Source: Cryptomeria japonica
Lineage: Eukaryota; Streptophyta; Pinopsida; Cupressales; Cupressaceae
NCBI RefSeq assembly: GCF_030272615.1
Contig: NC_081406.1
Coordinates: forward strand, 167,135,521-167,199,520
DNA: 64,000 nucleotides
Direction of reading: 5' to 3'
Under the pieces are notes generated by a model. That model saw only the letters and a list, made by a program, of their open reading frames with translations. It did not search any database and was not told the DNA's origin. This document shows positions 49,431 to 61,057 of this stretch, piece by piece. Numbering within the stretch: position 1 is the first letter of the stretch; every line of letters starts with the position of its first letter. Made by a program: the position numbers and the translations under genes.

Positions 49431-52400
49431 TGTTCCTTCCACTTCTTCATCAATTGTTTGGGCTAAGAAGACATCTGTGTTAGTCAAGAAATCCAATATG
49501 TGCTTGTCATCTTCAAAGACCTGGAAGTTGGTGATGTCGTTAGGAACTGAGGGTACTGGGGTTAACTCTACTGTGAACTTCTTCAGTCCTTCCATGGCGA
49601 GTGGAACCAAAGAGCTAGTGGCCTGAGTGAGAGAATTAGCCACCTGATTTTGATGTCTGTATATGGACTTGATATTGAAGGCATCAAAACTTTCAACGAG
49701 ATCCCAAACTCGGTTTTGGTATCTAGTCAGCCTTTTGTCGTGGCACACATACTGCTTCCTGATTTGCCTTATTACTATTTTTGAATCTCCATATACATGC
49801 AATATTTTAGCTTTCTTTCTGATGGCTAGCAATAACCCATTAATTAAGGATTCATATTCAGCAACATTATTAGTGCATGGGAATTGTAGTCTATGGGCAG
49901 CAAGGTAGGTTTCTCCTGACGGACTGATCAGTTCAAAGTCGGCTCCTAATCCTTGTTTGGATTTAGATCCATCAAATCTTAGTGTCCAAATCAGATTCTC
50001 CTAGTCTTCTGACTCTTCGTCTTCTTGGCTCTCTTTTGATTTGTTTGATAAAGTTTCTTCTCCCGAGGAATTAGCAACTTTCGGAGCTTCAATTTCTTCA
50101 ATAGTCAATGCTTGTGGGACCCTCTTGTATACTTGCTCTAATGTGGTCTTGCACATAGCACAAGATAATTCTGAATAGGCAACATTGTGTATCATGCACC
50201 AGTTGGGAAGAAGTAGATCTCGAATACATGCTAAGCTGCCAAGTTGCATCGCTTGTTGCACATTTTTGTGTACAATTTTTTTGAAATTCTCAAACATTCC
50301 ATCATCATCTTGGTCGGATCCTTGATCACTTTCCACAAGAACTTTTGTAGATTCCATCACCTCTTGTTCACTACCCCTTTCTTGTAGATCATGTATCATC
50401 AAGACCTCTTCTATCTTAGGTTTGTATGTTCCAAGATCAATTTCTAGAAATAGGACTTCATTATCTTCTCTGTACTCGGTTATCATAAGTCTCAATCTTG
50501 GAGTACTGTCAATTTTGATCTGGTTTGGAACTCCTCTCCAGGGTAGCCACATATGTGCAAACTCCGTTGATACATATCCATTCAACTTTTGCGACCAATC
50601 TCTACTTAGGAGCATATCATATGTGTCAGGTATATCCACAACTAATATGTCTATGAAGTTTTGGACTCTTGGGTCTGCTGCTAACTGCATGTGGATATTG
50701 TTCAATTCTCCCATGGCTGGAACTTCTGTCTTATCCAACTGAGTGACCTTCCTTCTGGTGGGTGCAGGAGTTATACCTAATTTCTGACAGATGGCCAAGG
50801 GCATTACATTACTAGAAGCTACTGAGTCATATAGACAGTTGTGCAATAGTTTTCCAAAGATTCTAACTGATAGCAAGAATGGAGTTGGCTCGTCTTTTCC
50901 TTGACAAAGGATTGAGGAGTCTTCATCATGTTCTTGATTCTTTGTTTCCTTGACCTTTGGATTGCTACCCTTTTCTGAAGTTTCTTCTTTTGAATTTTTT
51001 GTTTTCTTTGAGGGCTTCCCTTTCTTTACTGCATCCTTCTTAGTAGCAATCCCTTTCTCAAGAAGGATTTGGCTTGAAGTGAGGCTTTCTTTAATGGTGG
51101 GTTGGATTTTCTTAACATCACCTCTTTTAAGTAACACCTTTCCTTCTAATATATCTTCCTTTTTGGCTGGAAAGAATAACGTCTGGACCATACATTCGTC
51201 CTCGTCTGACTGCTGCTTGTTATCAATTTCATCTTGAATCATATTGACTGTGCTTGAGTATTATTAGCTGTTTCTTTGGAAGTATTCTGACTATTTGGCC
51301 TCACTGCACTTGTGTCATTCAAGCTATTGATCACGGTATCTTTAATTTCTAGCACTTTTAACAACTCATAGAGTGGCAAGCCAATCTTAACCCTTTTGAG
51401 TTCTTCCAACACAAGCATAGCAAGCCTTTTCATTTCATCCGTTGGAGGAGGAGGAGCATTCCTTTGTCTATACTCTTGTGCATCTTGCGGATAATTCAAA
51501 ATATTACTAGCCTTTGGATCTGGAGGAGTAGAAAAATTGTTAGGAGGAATGGATGTTGTCAGAGGTTCTTGATTTCTTTGATTTCTTTGGTATACTCTCG
51601 AACCTATGCCTCCTGAAGATTGATGGAATACTTCTTTTATTCCTTCAACCAAGACACTACTATTCAAGGGCAGGAAATAATATTCTGAGTCTTCAATAGG
51701 TTCATTCGCTAAAGCAAGTGGGAATTGAGAACCAGGAGGTACCATTGGTCCATTAGCTAATTCTGGTGGAAACCTTCCATTTTGAGCTTGGTCGTTCTCC
51801 CATTTCGGCAAATGGTTGTAGCTTTCCACGACCATGGCTTGATCATATAGTGGTAGGGACCATTTCATATCCTATTGCGGGAGGGTTTTCGGGTGCATCA
51901 TTGCTACGCATCTCTTGTTGAAATATGTCAACTGCAATCTTGAATTCAGGACACTGCAATTCAGAATGTTGGTTCGTACTGTGAAGTCTACACCAACTGG
52001 ATAATGTTGCCTCGGCTAGAAACACTTTGCTGGTAGGATGGTTTTCTTGATTTTGTGAACTTGATGGGTTGTCTAGTGGTGTCACCACATTTCCATTATT
52101 AGGAGTCGTATTCCATGCTCTCCTTTGGAAACCTTGATTGTTGCTTCTGAAACCTTCATTGTTGTTTCTTGAAAATTTTGATTGTTCACTTGTTGTCCCT
52201 GATTAATTCTTTGTATGCTTTGCAGTTGATTATTTTGATTCCTCAAGTGGGTCACCTCAGTTGATAACTTCTTGAATTGTTCAATCAATTCTTTCATTTC
52301 CTCCTTTTCTTCCTGTGTTCTTGAGAAGGTTGTTGCATTTTGCAGGTACACAGGTTGTGCTGGTGGAGCTTGTGAAAGTGTAGCTCCGGGATGAAGCACC

Positions 52401-53170
52401 AATTGATTTGATGGCTGTATGCTGGGATATGTTGCTTGCGGAATTGGATTCATGACTGGGGTTTGATGTGTCAATGCCAGACTTATTACTTGAATTTGGT
52501 TCGGTGCTACAGTAGGTCCCATATGAAGTAGTGGCCCAATGATGTTTTGCCCCATGTGCTTACTGACTTCAATAGCTTTTGCATATGCCGCATTTAAATC
52601 ATTTGGGGTAGGATAGGCCCTTACAAACATGGAAGTGAGATGATCTAAAGCTTTATAATAAATCCCCCTTGGATCAGTAATGAGATATGGATGACACAAC
52701 ATCATGTAAGCTCTATGGAACCTATTATTGAAAGAAGGGATAGGCTCATGTTCTCTCCTTCTGATTTCAACAAATTGCCTATATAACTCAGCAGTTGTGG
52801 TTGGAATGCCAAACTTTGCAATAAATGTATCTTTCATTGCATCCCATGTCCTGATTGACCCTGTTGGTAGATGAATGAACCAGAAGTATGCTTCTTCTCC
52901 TAATGAATATGGAAAAACTCTACAAGCTAAGTCTCCGTATTCAATTCGCCTGTTGCGAAGAAGGTCTTCGAACATTTTGATATGATCTTCTGCTGTATGA
53001 TTGAAATCATTGTTGAACTTAGTACAAAAGTTCTCCGGATTCTTAGGCATACCATGATATATTGCAAATTCTAATGGTGATGGATTATCGATCATCCATG
53101 TAGCGTCGTTGAGTGCATAAGCACCAGCAGGAGCAGGAGGAGGAGGAGGAGGAGGAGGATTGTGAGCCAT
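49380..53170 (-). pseudogene. Ty3/Tat-like gag-protease-RNase H frame lacking reverse transcriptase
   Basis: ATG 53,170 starts a gag protein with a Pro-run (MAHNPPPPPPPP) and a retrotransposon-gag domain (FYHL-like AYFWFIHLPTGSIRTWDAMKD region, then FIAKFG and YRQFVEIRR). After a frameshift near 52,170 comes a CxxHx4HSExxC zinc-binding motif (WCRLHSTNQHSELQC), then a shift near 51,850, a Pro/Gln-rich stretch, and a protease with LYDSVASSNVMP, where the catalytic Gly is Val. Only an in-frame TAG (50,001-50,003) separates this from a Tat-type additional RNase H (LRFDGSKSKQGLGA, NNVAEYESLI, YGDSKIVIRQI). No RT is present between them. Orientation is opposite to the integrase at 57.5 kb. Confidence 0.88.
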
Positions 53171-53490
53171 CGTGTTTCCTAAAGGTTGGAAACTTGATTG
53201 AGAGCTCGATGAACTGACTTGACTTATTGGCTATGTAATTGCTTGGATACTTGCCTAAATTGCTACTTGTACTTGTTCTTGAAGGGATGGCGCATGTAAT
53301 GAATCAGACGTATCCTCAGGCCTTGATTCAAGTTTTCTTTAAGTGTTTTCTCTCTTATCCTACTTCGATCTTGAAGTGAACTGAAGTTCAATCAGTTCTT
53401 TCGTGCCTGGTGTAGACCTCAATATCCTTTGGTGTTTTTTGGGCGAGAAAGAACCAATACAATCCAGCGTGAAGCTCTTACTTTTGAGAA

Positions 53491-53718
53491 TTACTGTGGG
53501 TTCCTTTGGTTACGAAGTTCCTTGGCGACAGATCTTTGGCATTCTTCAGCTCTGTCTGCTTCTTGTTCCAAGATAATTCTAACTCTAGTATATTCAACGT
53601 CACTTCTCCTTAGGTTCCACGCCAGGTCATTCAATCCTGAAACAATGTCTTCTTGTATGTTGCCTATCTCCAAATTGGGTTGTACTACCTCGTTCAATTC
53701 TCTATGTGGAAACACCAT
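53491..53718 (-). pseudogene. Short frame upstream of the Tat-like gag
   Basis: A 75-codon minus-strand frame, MVFPHRELNEVVQPNLEIG onwards, rich in Glu/Arg and probably helical. It lies between the presumed leader (minus-strand TTTGGTCATTAAGAGGAAC near 53,800) and gag, so it may be an upstream or N-terminal part of the polyprotein. No domain recognised. Confidence 0.35.
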
Positions 53719-53931
53719 AGTGATACATGTTCATCTCGAATTATGTTGAATTCCCTTTTTGAGGTAGGACTTTCTGAATAGCACTGTTCCTCTTAATGAC
53801 CAAATTTTGTATAGAAAAGTAGGCAAGCCCTCCTGCATCCAGTTTTGTGATGTCACAACTAGCCCTTTAAGTGATGTCAATTTCAAAGTGTTTTTGGCAA
53901 GAATTTGGGCTATCTTAGGATTAATAGATCA

Positions 53932-54120
53932 TGTGTACTTAATCATCTTTTGGTTTGTTTTTGCAGATGGAAGAGAACTTCAAGTGTTTGGGAAAAGCAT
54001 TAAGAGACTACAAGTGTTCGAGGAGTTGCAAGCTATCTCCAAAACCTTCACTTTGCCACCCAAAGGAACCACATGATGACAGAGAAGAATGACCTTACCA
54101 ACACTTCAAGGTGAGGTATG
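53932..54120 (+). repeat. Left arm of inverted repeat B
   Basis: The roughly 190-bp arm matches the reverse complement of 57,286-57,476, including TTTTTGCAGATGGA and CACTTCAAGG. It is directly adjacent to the right arm of inverted repeat A. Confidence 0.88.
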
Positions 54121-54121
54121 A

Positions 54122-54520
54122 TATTGGCACTAGAAGGAGGGCTTGATCGCAATAAACACTTGAGCAAATGAAATCCAGATTTTATCAAGTCATATTTTGA
54201 GGAGTTATCTAGAACTTCTACCCTCTCTTCACGCTCAACAAAATTGAAAGCAGAAGAAAGGTGAGCGAATGCAAACTCTTGAATCCAAGGAAATTGTGGA
54301 AAGCCATCTTCAACGCTCGACGAAAGTGGTACAGAGAAAGGAAGGTGATTGTTGGGTCATCAGTTGGACTTACGAAAGAAGGAAGCAAGTTGGAACCAAT
54401 TGAGCTTTCGAGTTGAATCTGAGATATTCAAGATCTCTCTTATTCCAGAAAATCCAAAAAAAGTAAAAACCAAAAAATCCAAAAAAAGTAAAAAATAGAA
54501 AAGCCAAAAATATCAAAAAA
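54122..54520 (+). repeat. Right arm of inverted repeat A
   Basis: Reverse-complement partner of 49,021-49,430. In this orientation the arm leads directly into the acidic ORF at 54,529, suggesting that in the parental element this ORF lay downstream of RNase H. Confidence 0.88.
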
Positions 54521-54528
54521 GATTCCTC

Positions 54529-55947
54529 ATGGAGCGGCAACAATTTCACGAGGAGCAACAAGTTGATTTTCCTCAACTTTGGTGGAGATTAGATACACAG
54601 CTTTATCCATGCCGATTGTCCAAGTTTGCAAGGCCAGGGCAGTGTCGAGTCCATGAGACAGATGAAAATGATGAAATGCATTGCTTGAAGTACTTATCAA
54701 GGATAGAATCAGCAATGCAGGGAAATATCTTCTTTTAGGATGTCTCCAGACTAGAGGCAGAAGAAAGCAATTTCAATGTCCCAGAAACCAAAGATCCTCT
54801 TCTAAGCTTCTTATGGATGATCGAGAGTCAGCTTATTTTGAATGGTGAAATGCATTTAGAGAACATATTAATTCCATTGTGGTGTAGGATTCACAATTCA
54901 CCTCACTCTGAATTTACTTGCTTAGTAAGTGAAATGGCCATTAATCAAGTCAGAAATCACTTTGGAAAGCCAACTTTGTCCGAGGAAGAGTGTATTGTGA
55001 ACAGATCTTGGGGTGCACATCTTGCAGCTGAATTCAGGAAAACCTATGAACAAGACATTGCTTCAGCACCTGATTGTGAGAAGGACCAGTTGTACGTTGG
55101 CGATACAAATGCACCTGATGATCAATGTATTACAGTGGATAGCTCACCATGCCTTGCACCTGAAGAAGAATACCATGAAACGAAAGTTGAAGAAGTAGTT
55201 GAGAATGCGCAGGTAGTGATAAAGGAAGATCCAAGAGTTGAACAAGCAATCAAAGAAGAAAATGACTCATTCCTTGAAGAATTCTCATTTGTGCTACAAA
55301 AGGAGATTCTTGAGAATGAATTGCAAGTGGTTTCAAGTAGCATCCTTGAAGAGGACAATCAAGTTGACATTTTGAATGAAGAGCTACAAATCATCATAAG
55401 TGAGCCTAGGTATGAAGAACAAATTGAGGGGGCGCTTAAAGATTTCATCACCACCATATTATTTGAAGGGGCACTGAAAGATCTCATGGAAGAAGTACAA
55501 ATGGAATTGCGGTCAAATTTTTTTCAAGATAAGCAAGTTACTGTGAGTGATGTGATCCATCATCAACTCCGACCTCCCGAGACAACACTTGAATATGGTA
55601 CATTAGCAGAGATTATTTTTGATCAACTAGAGGAGATGTTTGAAGCTCAATCCATCAAGGAGTGCTTAGTTTTTGAGGATATGCTAACAAAATTTCATGA
55701 AGATGCTTGGTTTATGCAAGATGTCACTATGAAAGTAAAGAATGTTGAACTATTTGAAGGGGCGTTGGGCTTGTTTCAAATGGAGCTTCCAAATCAAGAT
55801 CAACACACTGCTAATGCTCGTGGAATGGTTCATCATCAATGGCGACCTCCTGAAGCAACTGGTAACCTCGCTTTCAACAATGCAGTTCCATCTGAGCTTG
55901 AAATATGTGGTTCCATTGTCGGATATTTCATGCGCCAATTCTGTTAA
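54529..55947 (+). pseudogene. Acidic ORF of unknown function, one in-frame stop
   Basis: Plus-strand frame from ATG 54,529 to TAA 55,947 with a single in-frame TAG at 54,736-54,738. Without that stop it would be about 472 residues, and the longest uninterrupted part is 376 codons. It is strongly acidic (many EE runs). It has a CxxHx4HSExxC motif (WCRIHNSPHSEFTC) near residue 120 like that of Tat gag proteins, and two internal repeats: FEGALKDL/IEGALKDF/FEGALGLF and HHQLRPPE/HHQWRPPE. I recognise no enzyme motif. It could be a gag-like or extra retroelement protein. The PR-RNase H frame carries a related motif (WCMIHNVAYSELSC). Confidence 0.55.
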
Positions 55948-57285
55948 TGTGTCTTTTGTACACGACCAAACACATAATAAAATACCTAAAGGTATCTTAT
56001 CTTCTCTTGAATAAAGTTTCCCTGAATGCTGAAGATTTCGCCTAAGGATCAATTGAGGCAACTCCAAGGTTCTTATATGTAGGTTCTCTACATGTGGATA
56101 AGCTCTTGCAGTATGATATGATTTACTGGAATCACAAGGGGACTTACGTTTGATGACCTGAGCATCTGATTTGCTGGAATCGCAAGTCCTATCTACTAAC
56201 TGGGAGATAAAGAAATATCAAAAGATGAAAGGCTTAGAAAGTCTAATCTAGAATGTAAGAAGATGGATGAATGACTAGGTGGAGTCCTACTGGGCTAGGT
56301 CTCACCATCAGATTGAACAACCCAGCACCAACTCAGTGCGATCTTACAAGGGATGCTTCAAATAGATTCAAATCATACACCATCAAACATTGATCACCAT
56401 TCAAGATAATGCATGAACAATAGACCTGTAATGACTTGAATTAAGTTCATTCTATGCTAGTTGACCACGCAAGGCGCACTTACAGTCAACTAGAGGCTAG
56501 TGGTTTGGACTAGGCGGATTCCACACAAGTGCATTCAACAATTTTCTCCATTCAATCTAATTATTTACCATCTAATACGAAGATTCAACAAGAGACCATG
56601 CATATTGCAAAGAAACGACACATTTCACCATGATTTCAATAAAAATGGGGTTTATTTACAATCAAGGGCAACAATTTCTTGCCTTGTCCTCCTAATCTAC
56701 TCTAATTGCTATTCTATCTGCTGACTATTCACTAACTCTATTTTGCTAACTCCTAACTATCCACCCCCTATTCCCCCTTTACAAATGAAGAGCTTGAGCC
56801 TTTTATAATGCTCTCAATACAATTCAATGGCTCAGATCAATTTGAGATCAATGGCCAAGATTTTACAATGAAAACCCTAATTAGGGTTTGTTACAACAAA
56901 CTCTCCTTAGCCAATGAGAAAATTACATTCCATGAATGTGGACCAATAGGAAGAAGGGGTAGGTACACCGAAGTCTGTGCTATCACAGACGAGACAGGTA
57001 CATTGAATCTAGACATGCTGAGGTGGAGCTATCTGATTGGAGGAACATTGACTGGGACGCCACCTTGCTTGCATTTATGCTTGGTTGATCTTCTTCGGAT
57101 ATTCAATTTGGTGATGTTGAGAAGCTAACTTTGATTAACTCTTTTGAAACTATCTGCTTCTTCAATGTACCTTTATATTGACTTTGGTTGATCCTTCTTC
57201 GTCCTTGATGCGATGAATGATGTACCTCTTTGACTCTCATGTTGTTGATGAGGCATCCTCACGGTCAAGTTTTCTTTCTCTGGTA
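55948..57285 (-). mobile_element. Possible minus-strand LTR between the acidic ORF and inverted repeat B
   Basis: On the minus strand ATTATAAAAGG (56,809-56,799) looks like a TATA box. About 150 bases downstream AATAAA (56,656-56,651) looks like a polyadenylation signal, the usual LTR spacing. A CACAAGGGGACTTACG-like block recurs around 56,135-56,190. No coding motif is present. Ends not determined. Confidence 0.3.
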
Positions 57286-57476
57286 GCATACCTCGCCTTG
57301 AAGTGTTGGTAAGGTCATTCTTCTTTGTCATCATGTGGTTCCTTTGTGTGGCGAAGTGAAGGTTTTGGAGATAGCTTGCAACTCCTCGAACACTTGTAGT
57401 CTCTTAATGCTTTTCCCGAACACTTGAAGTCCTCCTCCATCTGCAAAAACAAACCAAAAGATGATTAAGTACACTT
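57286..57476 (-). repeat. Right arm of inverted repeat B
   Basis: Reverse complement, with small differences, of 53,932-54,120. The integrase frame starts immediately to its right. Confidence 0.88.
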
Positions 57477-57479
57477 CAG

Positions 57480-58759
57480 AGGTCGCCCTTGTGTTACAAG
57501 AGGATCAACCTACTAGCAATGACACTCAACTCAATTGGGTAAGTGACATGACCACCTTCTTAATGGAGGGTAGATACCCCCAAGGTCTAGACAAGGCAAA
57601 AAGAAGGCATTTCAAGTTGCAGTCCATTCCCTATGTCTTAATGAATGGCACCCTCTTTCGTAAAGACTCTAAGGGAGTCTTGTTAAGATGTATCGAGCAA
57701 AATCAAGTTAGCAGAATGTTAGAAGAATTTCATGATGGCTCTTCAGGGGGCCACTTCTCTGCAAGGACTACAACTATCAAAATAATGAGGGCTGGTTATT
57801 ACTGGCCATCTTTATTTAATGATTCACCTAGATGGGTGAATAATTGCAAGAAATGTGCTTTCTTCTCTGGAAAGCAAAGATTAGTTGCCCTACCTCTTTA
57901 CCCCATCCAAGCAGACCAACCATTCGCACAATGGGGCTAAAACTTCATTGGCATGATAAATCCACCTTCTAATGCTGGCCACAGGTGGATCTTGGCCGCA
58001 ACAGACTACTTCTCTAGGTGGACAGAGGTAGTTGCATTGAGGGATGCCATTAAGGCCTCGGTATTGGAACTCCTTGATAGAATTGTGACAAAATTTGGTG
58101 TCCTCTCTACCATCATATCAGATAATGCCAAGGCATTCGTTAGAACCCAGACCAATTCTTGGGCAGTTAAGCACAGTGTATACTTGAATATGTCATCCAA
58201 TTATTACCCTCCGGGTAATGGCTTAGTTGAATCTTCCAACAAGAACCTCATCAACATAATTAAAAGGATGATTGAAGACAACCAGAGGTCATAGCATACT
58301 AAGTTGAGGACAACCTTATGGGCTGACAGGATCACACCCAAGAGGGCAATCAGTAACTCCCCTTTCATGCTGGTATATGGGAAAGAAGCAAGACTCCCAA
58401 CTTCCTTACAATTACCCTCTCTTGAACTAGCACATCAGCTGGAACTGACAGCGAATGATGCCATGACAGTAAGGCTAGCTAAGCTAATGGAGCTGGAGGA
58501 GGTTAGAGGTCAGGCTATGCATACGCTTGAGACTCATAAAAAACAAGTCAAAAATAAGGTCTTCAAAGAGGGAGATCTAGTTCTAAAGTGGGATGCAGAC
58601 AGAGCCAAAGTTGGGCGACGCTCCAAATTTGATGCTATCTGGACTGGTCCATATGTCATCACTAGTTGCAAGGAGGCCAATGCATTTCATCTCTCCAAGC
58701 TTGATGGCGAATTTCTTCCAATCCCAGCGAATGGGATTCATCTTAAGCACTGCTTCTAA
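57480..58759 (+). pseudogene. Ty3-type integrase, two in-frame stops
   Basis: The plus-strand frame carries the N-terminal H-H-C-C zinc site (EFHDGSSGGH, NNCKKC), then a core domain with Asp in AATDYFSRW, Asp in ISDNAKAF and Glu in NGLVESSNKNL. The C-terminal region ends in a GPY-type module (FDAIWTGPYVI). Stops at 57,938-57,940 (before NFIGM) and 58,292-58,294 (before HTKLRTTLW) lie in frame. The sequence style fits Tat-lineage integrases. No RT or RNase H precedes it in this orientation; inverted repeat B does. It may be the 3' half of the same element family as the minus-strand gag frame. Confidence 0.9.
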
Positions 58760-58991
58760 AGAGGGTATTGATGACTATGTAAATATTAGACTAGAAGTTG
58801 TTTTGCTTTCATAAGTGCTTGTGCACTAGCCACATTCTCCTTAAGAGGGTGCGTGCTCTAGTTTCTAGTTTCCCTCCAAGTGATGGCACATACATGTTTT
58901 GGGTCTTTTCAACGACTCAGTGCCCAATGGATGCTCAGGGCTTCTAATCTATATGCTTAGCAAGCAAGCATCCCGCAAAGGTCGCCAAAAA
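58760..58991 (-). other. Integrase 3' flank with a minus-strand leader motif
   Basis: On the minus strand 58,990-58,971 reads TTTTGGCGACCTTTGCGGGA, similar to the TTGGCGCCGTTGCCGGGG-type primer region of Ty3 elements. It suggests that a minus-strand 5' LTR begins at TGTTGTCATTTTATTAC (58,992) and extends right. Confidence 0.4.
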
Positions 58992-60100
58992 TGTTGTCAT
59001 TTTATTACACCCTTGGTCCATCAGTGAGAATCGATCAGAGATAGGATCCATGGACCAGCACTACCCCAGTTGATCAAGGAGAAAAGCAATGGAATTATGA
59101 GTGTGAAGTGTTGTCTTGTCGGAAGTAGGTTCCTTGGCTTTCTCCTTCTCTTCCCCGGAACTCCGGAACCCCGAGGTTCCGAAGTTCCTTTCTTGCCTTG
59201 CCCTCCTTTTTCTCCAAAGCTTCATAACCCCGAGGTTCTGAAGTTCCTTTCCTTAGTTCCTCCTCTTCTCTCTTCTTCGGAACCCTAAGGTTCTGAAGTT
59301 CCTCTCCATAGTCTCTTCTTTCTATTCCCCAGAACTCCAGAAACCCGAGGTTCCGAAGTTCCTTTCCCTGGTAGTCTCTTTTCTCTTTCTCGGAACTTTG
59401 GAACCTCCAAGGTTCCGAAGTTCTTTGCTTTCTCTTTATTCTTTTTCTCGGAACTCTGGAACCCCAAGGTTCTAAAGTTCCCTTTCTTTGTCTCCTCTTC
59501 TCTTCTCCGGAACCCCGAGGTTCTAAAGTTCCTTTTCTTGGCTTTCTCCTTCTCTTCCCCAGAACTTCGGAACCTCGAGGTTCTGAAGTTCTTTGGCCTT
59601 TTCTTTCTATTTTTTTCTCTGGAACTCTGGGACCTCGAGGTTTCGGAGTTCCTTTCCTTGGTCTCCTGTTCTCTTTCCCGAAACTCCGGAGCCCCAAACC
59701 TCTGGCTTGCAACACTTCTAGGTGGCGTGATTGACACTCAAAGCTCTTAATGCTCGGACAACTTTAGTGAATCATGCACCTTGTTTCCTGGAGCTACAGG
59801 AGCGCATTTAATGAGGTTTGCAGACCTGTTTGGGAATGCTCTAGGGGTCATGAATGCATTTTTTAAGAGCTTTTATGACAAGGTATGGGCTGGCTTGATT
59901 TTTGGCTCAAGCCCATCCCTTTCTAGACATGATTAGACCCCTGAAATATGGGCTTTTTGGGTGAATTCGACCAAGATGGTTAGCGTTTCCTATTTGGATG
60001 CAACTGTTGGGGAAATGCATATATACCTTGTAGCTTCTTTTGTAAAGGGTTATTTTCTCTACTGGCTTGAGCTTTCCATGCTCTTTCACTTCTCTTAAAG
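58992..60100 (-). mobile_element. Probable minus-strand LTR containing a minisatellite
   Basis: Inner end TGTTGTC at 58,992, next to the leader motif. A minus-strand TATA-like GGTATATATGC lies near 60,030-60,020. The interval between them holds the nine-copy minisatellite. The outer boundary was not found, and nothing coding is present from 59,700 to 60,579. Confidence 0.35.
59140..59700. repeat. Minisatellite with self-complementary core, about nine units
   Basis: Units of roughly 55-65 bp share CGGAACCCCGAGGTTCCG followed by AAGTTCCTTTCCTTGG and a CT-rich tail. The core is an inverted repeat (CGGAACC/GGTTCCG), so each unit can form a small hairpin. The Arg/Glu/Lys-rich minus-strand frames here are read-through of the repeat, not genes. 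Confidence 0.92.
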
Positions 60101-60579
60101 ACTTGTAATTATCTTTAGATTTCTGCAACTGTAAGTTTGGCCATTGGCGTTTGAATGAATTGAAATTATCATTCTTGCCTTCCTTCAACTTATGCATGAT
60201 GTATATGTTTCCTTACCTACATCATAGGTGTATGTTTCGTGGCTCTTCTCTCACATATATGCTATGTTAATTTATTTTTGAGTGTGATTTCTGGGAAATC
60301 TTCTCCCCTTTGACATTCAGCAGGTTTTAACCTCCATACATGCGTTGGGGTCATTCATACAACTGAATTTTGTGCATCTCTTGGGTATTTCAACTGATTC
60401 TTTGTGCCATTTAGGGTGGGCAGAGAAACAATCTCTCATCTTAGTGCATCACCTTCTTTCATTTTAAGCACTTCTCTCTTCCCTTTTCCTCTACAAGCTG
60501 TTAGGATAGGTTTAGCAGTAAGTTTTAAGTGTTGAGTTGGTTCGACACCTGCACTTGGATTGAGAAGAAAGTCGGCCTT

Positions 60580-61057
60580 CTCTGGTGATTCAACCCCTTT
60601 GCGCAGGGTCCCACACTTCAGGGTTGTTTCCATGTTTCACGAGGTTGTTGAGTTGATAGCTCAACAAGGGTGCAAACCTATGTGATAGCAACACCCAAGG
60701 GAGAGATTTGGTGAGAGCTAGTATCACAAGGTTTGTAACGATTTTCTTGACGTTGCAAAGTGTTCTTCCTGCATTGACTTCTTTGAAACAAATATTTGTG
60801 AGTGGAGAATGGCTTAACTCTCCGGAGATTTAACCCCCTTGCGCAAGGTCCCACAATTTAGGGTTGTTTCCATGTTTCACGAGGTTGTTGAGTTGATAGT
60901 TCAAGGGTGCAAACCTATGTGATAACAACACCCAAGGGAGAGATTTGGTGAGAGCTAGTATCACAAGGTTTGTAACGATTTTCTTGACGTTGCAAAGTGT
61001 TCTTCCTGCATTGACTTCTTTGAAACAAATGTTTGTGAGTGGAGAATGGCTTAACTC
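60580..61057 (+). repeat. Tandem duplication of about 240 bp, including part of a hAT exon
   Basis: Copies 60,580-60,819 and 60,820-61,057 share GCGCARGGTCCCACA, GTTTCACGAGGTTGTTG and the exon segment encoding VRASITRFVTIFLTLQS. Only the second copy continues into the rest of the exon, so the duplication happened within an existing hAT copy. Confidence 0.9.

Noticed and set aside
59095-59737. Two overlapping 150-206-codon minus-strand frames with Arg/Glu/Lys-rich repeats
   Set aside because: They are read-through of the hairpin minisatellite. Two frames open over the same repeat indicates composition, not coding.
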